From: Paenibacillus glycanilyticus NBRC 16618
GTDB lineage: Bacteria; Bacillota; Bacilli; Paenibacillales; Paenibacillaceae
Reading direction: 5' to 3'
Length of the DNA stretch: 64,000 nt
Assembly: GCF_004000805.1 (NCBI RefSeq)
Contig: NZ_BILY01000004.1
Coordinates: 62,001-126,000, forward strand
This document shows, piece by piece, positions 8,648 to 16,728 of this stretch; position 1 is the stretch's first letter; each line of letters begins with the position of its first letter. Made by a program: the position numbers and the translations under genes. The notes below the pieces were generated by a model. It worked only from the letters and a program-made list of their open reading frames with translations, searched no databases and was not told where the DNA came from.

Positions 8648-9115
8648 TTAGCGCGACAAAACCTGCAACTGGCTGGATATCGTTCCTAGGTGAATGGCTT
8701 CGTGAATAAGGGCGAAGTTGAATAATTCTCCGGCCGTGTTAAATTGAAACGGTCCAAATACATAAGGAGCTGAAAGCTTCTTTTCCAGCATTTCAGGCGT
8801 CAGCTCAGATAGGCGGGAAAACTGTGCCGTTAATAACTCTGCAAGCTCTTCCGTAGACGGAGGAACAATCGTCCAATCCGAAGGTCTTGTTCCAGAGTTA
8901 AACAACTCTGGATACGTTCTGGGAATAGACGAGGGGGTACCAAAGCTTATAGAACAATACTGATCCATCCAATAGATGATATGACCGACATTCCAACGAA
9001 TGGTATTGTTGAAGCCTTCCGGTTGCGTGTCATAATAGCCTTCCGTTATACCTTGTAGCTTGCCAATCACGATCTGATGAAGCATTTTACCGGTATTGAT
9101 AATGGATTGTGTCAT
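8648..9115 (-). CDS. DinB-family protein
   Basis: 155 residues with an AGGAGG site upstream of the ATG. The four-helix DinB/YfiT-like pattern is clear: a helix ending NVGHIIYWMDQY and, at the C-terminus, FALIHEAIHLGTISSQ, which supply the three histidines that bind a divalent metal in this family. Some members are thiol-dependent transferases, but many have no known reaction. It lies upstream of the NTF2-like gene and divergent from the LysR gene at 9322, which may control the pair. Confidence 0.87.
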   Translation of the reverse strand: MTQSIINTGKMLHQIVIGKLQGITEGYYDTQPEGFNNTIRWNVGHIIYWMDQYCSISFGTPSSIPRTYPELFNSGTRPSDWTIVPPSTEELAELLTAQFSRLSELTPEMLEKKLSAPYVFGPFQFNTAGELFNFALIHEAIHLGTISSQLQVLSR

Positions 9116-9321
9116 TGTTAACCGCCTCCTAATAAAGTTGACTTCATGTGGTTCGTTTTCTTATCCCAAGATTACCTCCACACGGAACTTTCCATCAATG
9201 CAGCAGGCGTTACCGAAACGTTAAGCATAAGTTAACAACAAGATATTGACAGAAGCGGAAGATCGCGTGACACTATTCATTAATCAAATACCCGCATAGC
9301 GATGGAAGGCAGGTATGAGCT

Positions 9322-10224
9322 ATGGAGTTCAAACAACTGCAGTATTTTATGGCGATATGCGAAGAGCTTCACTTTACGAGAGCGGCTGAAAAAATGGGAG
9401 TCAGCGCCCCCAACATTAGTCAGCAGATAAGGAGATTAGAAGAGGAATTAGGAGTCCTGTTATTCGATAGAATTGGAAAAACGATTGTCCTGACGGAAGC
9501 GGGAGCGATTCTCCGTGAACATGGCGCTGCCGTGCTCGGACATCTTCAACAAGCGAGCGACGCTATCGCTGACCTGAAGCAGATGCGAGGAGGATCGTTA
9601 TCGATTGGTGTTTTGCCCGGTGATGCGGATCTCCTGTTTAACGCTTTGCTGCTAAGCTTCCACCAGACGTATCCAACCATCTCTCTATCTCTACTGGAAT
9701 CTATGAAGGTAACCGAACAAGTACTGGACAGGAGCATTGATATCGGAGTAACTATTGGGCCTGTTATAGACGAACGGCTCACTTCAATCCCCTTGTTTCA
9801 CGAAGAATTCTCATTGGCGGTAAGCAGGAATGATCCTCTTGCAACCGAGAGCATTATCCCATTCAACAAGCTCCAAACCCTGAAGCTGGTCATGTTCCCG
9901 CCCGACCATCAATGCCGCATGCTGATCGACCGTTATGCCACGGACAACGGGTTTTCTTTGCAGCCTCATATGGTGACGACAACCTTATCATCTCTCCTCC
10001 AGATGGTGCAAAATGAGGTTGGCGCTTGCGTTCTACCGCGATTGCTGCTTGAAAATCTGCATAATCCCGACATTAAAGTCGTGCATTTGAAGAATCCCTC
10101 ACCTTCCCAGGATATATGTCTAATTTATCGCAGAGACAAATATATTGGATATGCTATGCGCACATTCATCAAAACCGTAAGAGCCTACATCGAGAATGCG
10201 ATCAAGCATGCAAAGTCCCCATAG
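9322..10224 (+). CDS. LysR-family transcriptional regulator
   Basis: 300 residues starting MEFKQLQYFMAICEELHFTR. The winged HTH occupies residues about 1-60 (AAEKMGVSAPNISQQIRRLE), followed by the two-lobed effector-binding domain to the end. Length is typical. The 206-bp gap to the divergent DinB gene is the probable binding region. The effector is unknown. Confidence 0.93.
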   Translation: MEFKQLQYFMAICEELHFTRAAEKMGVSAPNISQQIRRLEEELGVLLFDRIGKTIVLTEAGAILREHGAAVLGHLQQASDAIADLKQMRGGSLSIGVLPGDADLLFNALLLSFHQTYPTISLSLLESMKVTEQVLDRSIDIGVTIGPVIDERLTSIPLFHEEFSLAVSRNDPLATESIIPFNKLQTLKLVMFPPDHQCRMLIDRYATDNGFSLQPHMVTTTLSSLLQMVQNEVGACVLPRLLLENLHNPDIKVVHLKNPSPSQDICLIYRRDKYIGYAMRTFIKTVRAYIENAIKHAKSP

Positions 10225-10266
10225 GGCAGTTGGATCCTTCTCCAAATCCAGCGTATATTCCCGCAA

Positions 10267-10695
10267 CTATTTATCGAATGGCGCTTTCATTTGTTCCAGC
10301 TCTTCGTTAACTCTTTGAGCCTCATCCCTATTTACAGCGGGAGAGCTGAAAACAAGCTTTGATTTTCCATCGTATTCTTGATATGTAATAAGCTTGTATA
10401 TCTCCGGGTCGGTTACCTCAAAAGATACTCTTAAACTTTTAGGATCAAAAAAGACTTGACCTACGGATGTCCTTTCTGCGCGGACGTAAGAGATGAGGCT
10501 GTACCCGCTCGCAAATAGAACATGTTCAAGCTTGATGTTGTCACCAATTGTTAAGGAGCCCTGGAAACTATATTCTTTTTTATTATAATTTCCTTTCAAG
10601 GTTAGCGTGGTTTTTTCATTGAAATGATCGCCATATATAAAAGCGGAGCCATCGACATTTACTTTTTGATAAGGATCCGGACAAAAACTATTGTG
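10267..10695 (-). pseudogene. C-terminal remnant of an unidentified (DUF4179/DUF5643-like?) protein
   Basis: An open frame of 143 codons on the minus strand is closed upstream by a stop at 10696-10698 and has no good start. Only a TTG at 10599, without a ribosome site, is available inside it. The translated part, from DPYQKVNVDGSAFIYGDHFN to the end EELEQMKAPFDK, looks like a beta-rich domain such as the C-terminus of anti-sigma-type DUF4179 proteins, but the match is from memory and weak. The sequence just upstream is non-coding repeat, so the N-terminal part was lost by rearrangement. Confidence 0.55.
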
Positions 10696-10716
10696 TCATT
10701 CCCGGGCACTCACCGG

Positions 10717-10908
10717 ACGTTGGATTTTCTCCAATGAAAACAGGTTAATAGAAAGAACTTCAGAGACTACGTTGGATTCACTCCAGTAAAAAGGGCGGGA
10801 ATACGCTGCTATTACAAAAATAGGCTGTTTTTAATGTAGACAATCCAATGTAGCTCGGATCGCAGGGAAAAACCGCTTCTTACGCTGTATGAAATCCAAT
10901 CAAGCTCT
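10717..10908. repeat. Cluster of four TTGGATT-core repeats
   Basis: ACGTTGGATTTTCTCCA (10717-10733) and ACGTTGGATTCACTCCA (10769-10785) are direct repeats 52 bp apart. Two more copies of the ATTGGATT core occur in the opposite orientation at about 10842-10859 and 10891-10908. The cluster covers the stretch between two broken genes that has no credible coding sequence. It resembles dispersed intergenic repeats I associate with Paenibacillus genomes, but that is recollection, not a search. Confidence 0.6.
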
Positions 10909-10987
10909 AAGCCAAGCTTATAAAAAACAAAGGACAGCCCCGTCGTCAAATAATGACTTCGGGACAGCCCTTCATGCATGCCGTATC

Positions 10988-11148
10988 TCATTTTTTGTTT
11001 TTCTTTGAAGCCATCCAGAAAACGAGAACGACGATGGGAATAAAGATAAACCAAGGAATATGAATCGTACTTTGGGTAATGACGGCGAGCACCAGCAAGC
11101 CTAAAGCGCAATAATAAGCCAGAGGCAGCCTCTGCCAAACGTCTCCAT
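10988..11148 (-). pseudogene. Small two-helix membrane protein with a one-base frameshift
   Basis: From the ATG at 11148, behind a GGGAGGAGG site, the frame reads METFGRGCLWLIIAL and stops. In the -1 frame from the same point it continues GLLVLAVITQSTIHIPWFIF and IPIVVLVFWMASKKNKK to a stop at 10988. Joining the two at the CTTTA (about 11101-11106) gives a sensible protein of about 53 residues with two membrane helices and a lysine-rich tail. One T appears to be missing there. It is either a recent inactivating deletion or a sequencing error in a homopolymer. No function is recognised. Confidence 0.6.
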
Positions 11149-11269
11149 GCCTACGAATCCTCCTCCCTCTTCGACAACCTTCTTTAAGCCCATTGTATTA
11201 TTCGGAACCCGATAATAAAACGGCGAAGGCAACAAAAAGCCGGAAGAAGGAAAAGGTTATAGACGTTGC

Positions 11270-12220
11270 TTATTGGCGTTGTTTATTTTCAAGCTCAAGC
11301 TCCAGATACCATTCGTACCGGCCGTATCCGGGAATAACCGAGGTTTCACCCTCGTCCCAAGCTGCGGACGCATCGTCGAGGAAGCCGGTTGCGGGCTCCA
11401 GCGCAACATGATACTGATTCAAATAACCGCCGTAATTCGCCCACACCGCCAAATAAGGGACCTGCTCCTTCGGGAATGTCATCGTAAGCATCTCCCCGCT
11501 TGCGGGATCATACAGGGAAGCCCGGCCATCCGGCAGCGGCCCGTCAAAATAAAACTTCTCCGCGGTTTCCGCGTCCGCCGCTTCCGCGATATTCAAGCTG
11601 ACGTTCGGCAGCGGCCGTGGCCACGGCAGAAGCGTTCCCTTATCGCCTAGTCTGCGATTATGGGAGTAGGACACCGCAATTCGTTCCAGCCTTGCGGGTA
11701 CGATAATTTCCATTCCCGCTTCGACTTGAAACAAGGGATGAGCTGCCCATAGAAACGGGAGAGGTTCAGCGCCTAGATTATGCGCGATATAATCAATCCT
11801 CAAGCGTCCCTCTTCCGTAAACGAGCAGGTCTTCTCCAACCGGTAGGGAAGTCTGCGGCCTTCCACCTCGCAATGAAGCTGATCGTCCCGCAGGCCGCAT
11901 TCCCAGGCCAACGACCACACCTCGCCGTGATCGGGCAATTCAATGCCCGCCCACGGCGATTGCCGCAGACGGCAAGCATCCACCGTCGGGAACATCTCGT
12001 CCCAGCCGCTCCCGTCGGCTTCCGCGAAAGAACTGGCATACCCCGCGTTGCCAAGCGGAAGCGTTGTGCGGGACAACCACTCCCGGCTGGCGGCAGCGTT
12101 CTTGAGCGATACGACCTTGCTGCCCAGCGACGGAATAAGCGTCAGCTCCAGCATGGAAGAACGGCCTCTCCACGCCTCGCACCCCTCGAACATTACTTTC
12201 TCCCAATACATGCTTGTCAT
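11270..12220 (-). CDS. Aldose-1-epimerase-like protein
   Basis: About 316 residues (ATG at 12220; a GGGAGG lies 12 nt upstream and a TTG 9 nt earlier is the alternative). The protein has the galactose-mutarotase beta-sandwich pattern: GWDEMFPTVDACR early, FLWAAHPLFQ in the middle, with the His expected of the active site, and ALEPATGFLDD near the end, with the Glu that acts as base in mutarotases. It is probably an epimerase of a sugar released by the locus. It follows the DUF5107-TPR gene on the same strand, with a terminator hairpin between, so it may be expressed at lower level from read-through. Confidence 0.82.
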   Translation of the reverse strand: MTSMYWEKVMFEGCEAWRGRSSMLELTLIPSLGSKVVSLKNAAASREWLSRTTLPLGNAGYASSFAEADGSGWDEMFPTVDACRLRQSPWAGIELPDHGEVWSLAWECGLRDDQLHCEVEGRRLPYRLEKTCSFTEEGRLRIDYIAHNLGAEPLPFLWAAHPLFQVEAGMEIIVPARLERIAVSYSHNRRLGDKGTLLPWPRPLPNVSLNIAEAADAETAEKFYFDGPLPDGRASLYDPASGEMLTMTFPKEQVPYLAVWANYGGYLNQYHVALEPATGFLDDASAAWDEGETSVIPGYGRYEWYLELELENKQRQ

Positions 12221-12261
12221 TGTCTTCAAGCACCTCCCGTCTTAATGAAGCGGCTTCGGCA

Positions 12262-12306
12262 AATAAAGGAGCGTTGCACAGTCCTGACCGGACTGTACCT
12301 CGCTCC
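12262..12306 (-). terminator. Terminator hairpin between the DUF5107 and epimerase genes
   Basis: On the minus strand GGAGCG and ACAGTCC pair with GGACTGT and CGCTCC around a short loop, followed by TTTATTT. It should end or reduce transcription after the DUF5107-TPR gene, before the epimerase gene. Confidence 0.75.
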
Positions 12307-12313
12307 CGCGAAA

Positions 12314-15300
12314 TTATGAGATATGCTCCACGGCCGAAGCCGGCAAGCTACAATGAATAGCGGCACCCTGATGGGTCGGCTCAAGCTCCAGCACTTTGCG
12401 GAAATGCTCTTCGGCGGCTGCCGCCTGCCCTAAGCCTAATTGACCAAGCGCTATCATGTAGTGGCAATGAATGCGGTTCTTCTTGTCCAGATCCTCGTCG
12501 AAGACCAGGAAATCCGGAAGCGATACCGCAAAGTAATCGATCTTCTGCGGCTGGAACAAATGCTGCTCGCCGTAGTCGACCAGCTTGTTGAACCGGCTGC
12601 GGGCTTCCCGCTCGCGTCCGAGCTCGCGCAGCGCCACGCCTTGGTAATAAATCATGTGAGGCGGCTGGTCGTTATAGAACATGGCGCTAGTTGGTTCGTC
12701 CAGCCCTTCCGAAGCCAGCGACCAGAAGGCCTCAGCCCGCTCCGCGTCGCCGAGAATCCGGTACGCCATGCCGAGATAGTAATTGATATTGTTCTCTTGC
12801 GCGCCTTCAAGCTTGCCTTCGTTAATGGACAACGGATATTGCTTAGCCGCTTCCAGCTGTTTGATGGCTTCGCCGGCTTGCCTTTGCTCCAGAAGCTGCT
12901 TAGCCAGCTCTACGCGGGCCAGTACGTATTGGGCCGGCACCTTTCCTTCTCCGCCTTCCCAAGGATGGAAGTTGCGGGCGAAGATGAGCTCCAGCGCTTC
13001 TTCATGACGCCCAAGCGAGTTGTAAAGCGTTACGTATTCGAGATACAAATCATCGCGAAGCTCTACCAGCTCCTTGTTCCGCTCCAAGACGGCCAGGCGC
13101 TGCTCCGCCGTGTAGGCCAGCTTCTTGTACAGCTGATCCAGCTCGTAGAAAATGCGGGCGTCGTCCGGCGCCAAGGCATGCGCTTTCTCAAGCGAAGCCA
13201 AGGCCGCTTCCGGCTTGTTCTGTTTATTGTAATAAGCAAGCGCGAGATTTCGGTGCACGGTTGCGTAATTGCCGTCGATGGCCGCCGAAGCTTCCCAGCT
13301 TGCCGCGGCTTCCGCATGGCGCTTCTTGTCATACAGCAGATTGCCGAGATAATAGAACGCTCTTGCGTCATCCGCGCGTACCCGGGCCGCATGGGTCAGA
13401 ACAACGTAATCCGCAAGCGTATTCGGGAAGCAGTAAGCCGGGTTCGCCTCTTGGCCAAGCGAGTAGCAATAGTTGCCTGCGGATTGGTCTCCCGCCATAT
13501 GATGGTAGTACCCCTGGTAATAATGGACCATCGGATAGACGCTGCCCGCCGTCCGCTCCTCGATCCGCCCCAGCACGTCTTGCGCTTCGGCGTACAATCC
13601 CGCATCCGCGTAATCTTGCGCCAGCGAGATGTAATTGTGGGCGTCGTCCCGCATAAGGCCGGCGAGAGCTTCCAAAGCTGCCGAAGCTTGCTCTTCCCTT
13701 CCTTCCAGCTGATGAATGCGAATCCATTCGTTGCGCGAGCCAAAGTCGATCGGATCATACTCGGATGTTTCCGCCGCCACCCGCCCCGCTTCTTCCAGGC
13801 GTCCCAATCTGCGCAGCAGAGCCGTTTTTAACAGCCTGGCCTTGCGGTTGCGATACTGCGCATCGATGGAACGATCGATTAACTCCAGCGCTTCCTCGTA
13901 TTTGCCGCTGCCCGAGGCGAGCTGGGCAAGGGCAAAATATCCCGCGGCCTGCCAAGCACCGGACCAGACCGACTTATAGAAGGCGGCGAATGCTTCCTCA
14001 TGACGCCCCTGCCATTTCAGCACCTTGCCCAGATGGAAGAATGGCTCCGCGTCGTATGGCCGCGCATTATGCCGCGTCAGCGTCTCGATCGCGCGGCGGA
14101 AATACGTCTCGCTCTCCGCGAATTGGCCCCGTCGCAGCAGCAGCAAGCCGTAAGCATTGTTCAGGCGGATATCCCCCGGATCGCGCTTAAGTCCTTCCAA
14201 GTAGTAAGGATCGGGCTCGTAAGTTGCATGCCGGTACTGCTCCAGATGCTGCGCTGCGAGGAATAACGCCTCCGTACTGCGAAGCTCTTCCGGCTCGCCA
14301 ATCGCTTTTGCCGGATCCGGCGTTTTCTCCAGCTGCTTCCGCTGGGGACGATAGCTGACCAGCTCTTTGCCGTTGTCCGCGAATACCGCAAGCTTCAGAT
14401 TCTCCTCCAGCTCCCCTTCTTCAAGAACCACTGTTGCGGCAAAAACCTGGGATGGCGATAAATCCGCCGTTTGATCAATATAGGTGCGGGCTGCCCCCTT
14501 TAATACGATGCGGGCATTTGCGTAGACCGAAGTCGCGTATGCATTTACGCTAGCCTGCCGGCCTTCGACTTCCAGATTAACCGCGGCATCGATCGTAGCA
14601 TTCTTCACCATGCCGACTTCCTTGTAAGGCATGAAGTATTGCTTGAAGCTTTTCTCCTCGTACGGCTGCAGCCAGGTGAAGTCCGGCTGGTTATCCGTAT
14701 AAACGCCCGTCATCAGCTCGATGTAAGGCCCGTCCTCGTCCGTCAGGTTCCGGTCCCAGGCCTGGCCAAATTCGCCATGTCCCCAGGTCCATTGTTTTTT
14801 GCCGGGAGACACATGCTTGTTGGCAATATGAAGAATGCCCGCTTTCACGTTGTGGTCATAGCCGCCGACAAAATCGTAATCCGACCGGTACGCCATATAC
14901 GAGGTTGGCACCGGAATGTTGCGGTAACGGGAAATGTCGACTCCTTCGGAATAGTCCATTTTGTAATACGTGCCGGTTGCGATCGGGAATTTGGATACAT
15001 CCCGCTTGCCGTGGTCAAACACGGCGTGAACGTCGGGCGGAAATACGGACTGCGTATGGTCGTTGACCGCAACCGCCGGATTCGCCCACCACAGGAACGT
15101 TTGCGGCTCGGAGGTCCGGTTGAACAGCTGCGCGCTTATTTCCAGATAAGCCTTTCCTGGGAACAGGGTGAAGCCTGTCGTCACCTTGGTTCCGTACATC
15201 CGGTCGATTTCTCCGACCCATACCGTCTTGCTGCCGTCCGCATTCTCCCGAATATCGCATTCCACCGGTCCGTAGGTGTTCGGACGGTGATGCTGCGGCC

Positions 15301-15658
15301 AGTTGAACTCAATGCCGCCGGAGATCCAAGGACCGGCAAGTCCAACCAAAGCCGGCTTGATGACCTGATTATGATAGACGAAATCATAATTGTTCGTCTT
15401 ATCCACCGCCCGGTAGATCCGGCCTCCAAGCTCGGGCATCAGTTGAATTTGCACGAATTCATTTTCCAAAAAAACGATCCGGTAAGGCTTCATCACCTTC
15501 TCGTCGTAAATCTTGTCGATAACGGGATGCGGGTAGACCCGTCCCGAGCTTCCTTGATAGACGCGTTTCTCCAGAAACATCGGATTAGGGTCCGGTTTCC
15601 CGACTTCATAAGTGGGCAGCTCCACCGTCTGCTCCCATACTTTTACTTCAGCAGCCAT
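12314..15658 (-). CDS. Giant DUF5107-TPR protein of a carbohydrate locus
   Basis: 1114 residues. Residues about 30-345 form a DUF5107 domain (ELGGRIYRAVDK, GGIEFNWPQHHRPNTYGPVE, FLWWANPAVAVNDHT), a sugar-mutarotase-like sandwich common in proteins encoded beside glycosidases. From about residue 460 to the end the protein is a long run of tetratricopeptide repeats, for example YDAEPFFHLGKVLKWQGRHE and AQYVLARVELAKQLLEQRQA. There is no signal peptide, so it is cytoplasmic. No reaction is established for the family; binding or processing of oligosaccharides is inferred. Its promoter closely matches that of the GH36 gene (see 15699-15758), which ties it to alpha-galactoside use. GGGAGG lies 11 nt before the ATG. 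Confidence 0.88.
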   Translation of the reverse strand: MAAEVKVWEQTVELPTYEVGKPDPNPMFLEKRVYQGSSGRVYPHPVIDKIYDEKVMKPYRIVFLENEFVQIQLMPELGGRIYRAVDKTNNYDFVYHNQVIKPALVGLAGPWISGGIEFNWPQHHRPNTYGPVECDIRENADGSKTVWVGEIDRMYGTKVTTGFTLFPGKAYLEISAQLFNRTSEPQTFLWWANPAVAVNDHTQSVFPPDVHAVFDHGKRDVSKFPIATGTYYKMDYSEGVDISRYRNIPVPTSYMAYRSDYDFVGGYDHNVKAGILHIANKHVSPGKKQWTWGHGEFGQAWDRNLTDEDGPYIELMTGVYTDNQPDFTWLQPYEEKSFKQYFMPYKEVGMVKNATIDAAVNLEVEGRQASVNAYATSVYANARIVLKGAARTYIDQTADLSPSQVFAATVVLEEGELEENLKLAVFADNGKELVSYRPQRKQLEKTPDPAKAIGEPEELRSTEALFLAAQHLEQYRHATYEPDPYYLEGLKRDPGDIRLNNAYGLLLLRRGQFAESETYFRRAIETLTRHNARPYDAEPFFHLGKVLKWQGRHEEAFAAFYKSVWSGAWQAAGYFALAQLASGSGKYEEALELIDRSIDAQYRNRKARLLKTALLRRLGRLEEAGRVAAETSEYDPIDFGSRNEWIRIHQLEGREEQASAALEALAGLMRDDAHNYISLAQDYADAGLYAEAQDVLGRIEERTAGSVYPMVHYYQGYYHHMAGDQSAGNYCYSLGQEANPAYCFPNTLADYVVLTHAARVRADDARAFYYLGNLLYDKKRHAEAAASWEASAAIDGNYATVHRNLALAYYNKQNKPEAALASLEKAHALAPDDARIFYELDQLYKKLAYTAEQRLAVLERNKELVELRDDLYLEYVTLYNSLGRHEEALELIFARNFHPWEGGEGKVPAQYVLARVELAKQLLEQRQAGEAIKQLEAAKQYPLSINEGKLEGAQENNINYYLGMAYRILGDAERAEAFWSLASEGLDEPTSAMFYNDQPPHMIYYQGVALRELGREREARSRFNKLVDYGEQHLFQPQKIDYFAVSLPDFLVFDEDLDKKNRIHCHYMIALGQLGLGQAAAAEEHFRKVLELEPTHQGAAIHCSLPASAVEHIS

Positions 15659-15698
15659 TCTCGATTCATCCTCCCAGAGGTACGATAGTTATGGATTA

Positions 15699-15758
15699 AT
15701 CGTACGCAATCGCGGCTAGGACCGCCATTGACAATCAAATGATTATAATGGACAATAT
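15699..15758 (-). promoter_or_regulatory. AraC-type activated promoter of the DUF5107 gene (twin of 18879-18938)
   Basis: On the minus strand, half-site ATATTGTCCAT (15748-15758) is repeated as TGATTGTCAAT (15727-15737) exactly 21 bp later, then TACGAT (15699-15704) sits where a -10 box should be, with no good -35. The predicted start is near 15692, about 34 nt before the ATG. The arrangement aligns without gaps over about 65 bp with the GH36 promoter. Confidence 0.7.
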
Positions 15759-15818
15759 GATGATTATTAGAACATACGAAGACCGATCTACAGGCATGAT
15801 TGGAGGATATCTCAAGGC

Positions 15819-16709
15819 ATGGATAGATTATTAAAGGAAGATGGCTTCCCTTCACAGAGACTAATAGTGCTTCCCGATCACATATTGGCCGAATATGCCG
15901 CCCATCCTCTTATCCGGCCCCTTCATATTACGGATATCGGCTGCTTCCCTTACGCGCGGCATCACTACCGCCGCCGTCCGGAAGGAAGCGAGGCCTATAT
16001 TGTCATGTACTGCACGGACGGCTGCGGATGGGTCAAACTGGACGACGAGCGGCGCCATGAGGTACGCAAAGGCGAGCTTGCCGTTATTCCCGCCGGTACG
16101 CCCCATGAATACGGATCGTCGGAAGAGGAGCCATGGACCATCTATTGGATCCATCTCAAAGGCGAGCTTGCTTTCTCCTTCTTCGGCGAGCAGGGGAAAG
16201 CAGCCCCCGTGCCCATCCCGGTGGAGCGTTCCTCGGCGATCATCGGGCTGTTCGACGAATGCTACGAAATGCTGCTGAAAGGCTACACGCTGGATCATGT
16301 CGTCTACGTCTCGCAGCTCGCCTGTCATCTGGCGGGCATGATCCGGTTAATTCATGCGCATCGCCAGGCTGCTCCAAGCCCACGCAGGCAGCTCGACATC
16401 GAGAAGGCGATTCAATATATGACGGAGCATCTGGAGGATAACGTGTCGCTGGCGGAGCTGGCGGCGGAAGCGGCGCTGTCCGTGCCCCATTTTACCCAAT
16501 TGTTCAAAAAAAAGACCGGCTATTCGCCGATCGATTATTACTTGCGTCTGAAGATCCAGCTGGCCAGCCAATACCTCGATCTGACGGATCAAAGCGTCAA
16601 GGCCGTTGGCATTCGCGTCGGCTTCCAGGACCCCTATTACTTCTCGCGGCTGTTCAAAAAAATAATGGGGAAGTCGCCTTCCGCGTACCGCAGCACGCAT
16701 AAAGGATAA
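15819..16709 (+). CDS. AraC-family regulator, probable activator of DUF5107 and GH36 genes
   Basis: 296 residues from the ATG at 15819 (GGAGG 12 nt upstream). The N-terminal cupin (YIVMYCTDGCGWVKLD, ELAVIPAGTPHEY) is the arabinose-binding type. The C-terminus is the double HTH (LAAEAALSVPHFTQLFKKKT and VGFQDPYYFSRLFKKIMGKS). It lies between the DUF5107 and GH36 genes, and both of their promoters carry the same pair of direct repeats, so it is their likely activator. The inducer is probably an alpha-galactoside or galactose. Confidence 0.9.
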   Translation: MDRLLKEDGFPSQRLIVLPDHILAEYAAHPLIRPLHITDIGCFPYARHHYRRRPEGSEAYIVMYCTDGCGWVKLDDERRHEVRKGELAVIPAGTPHEYGSSEEEPWTIYWIHLKGELAFSFFGEQGKAAPVPIPVERSSAIIGLFDECYEMLLKGYTLDHVVYVSQLACHLAGMIRLIHAHRQAAPSPRRQLDIEKAIQYMTEHLEDNVSLAELAAEAALSVPHFTQLFKKKTGYSPIDYYLRLKIQLASQYLDLTDQSVKAVGIRVGFQDPYYFSRLFKKIMGKSPSAYRSTHKG

Positions 16710-16728
16710 CTTCCCCGTCCGAATACGA

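Noticed and set aside
10812..11138. A 108-codon minus-strand frame at the TTGGATT repeats
   Set aside because: It reads the repeat sequence and the wrong frame of the small membrane gene; no start signal.
12440..13831. A 463-codon plus-strand frame within the DUF5107-TPR gene
   Set aside because: Shadow of the TPR repeats; no start signal and unnatural composition.
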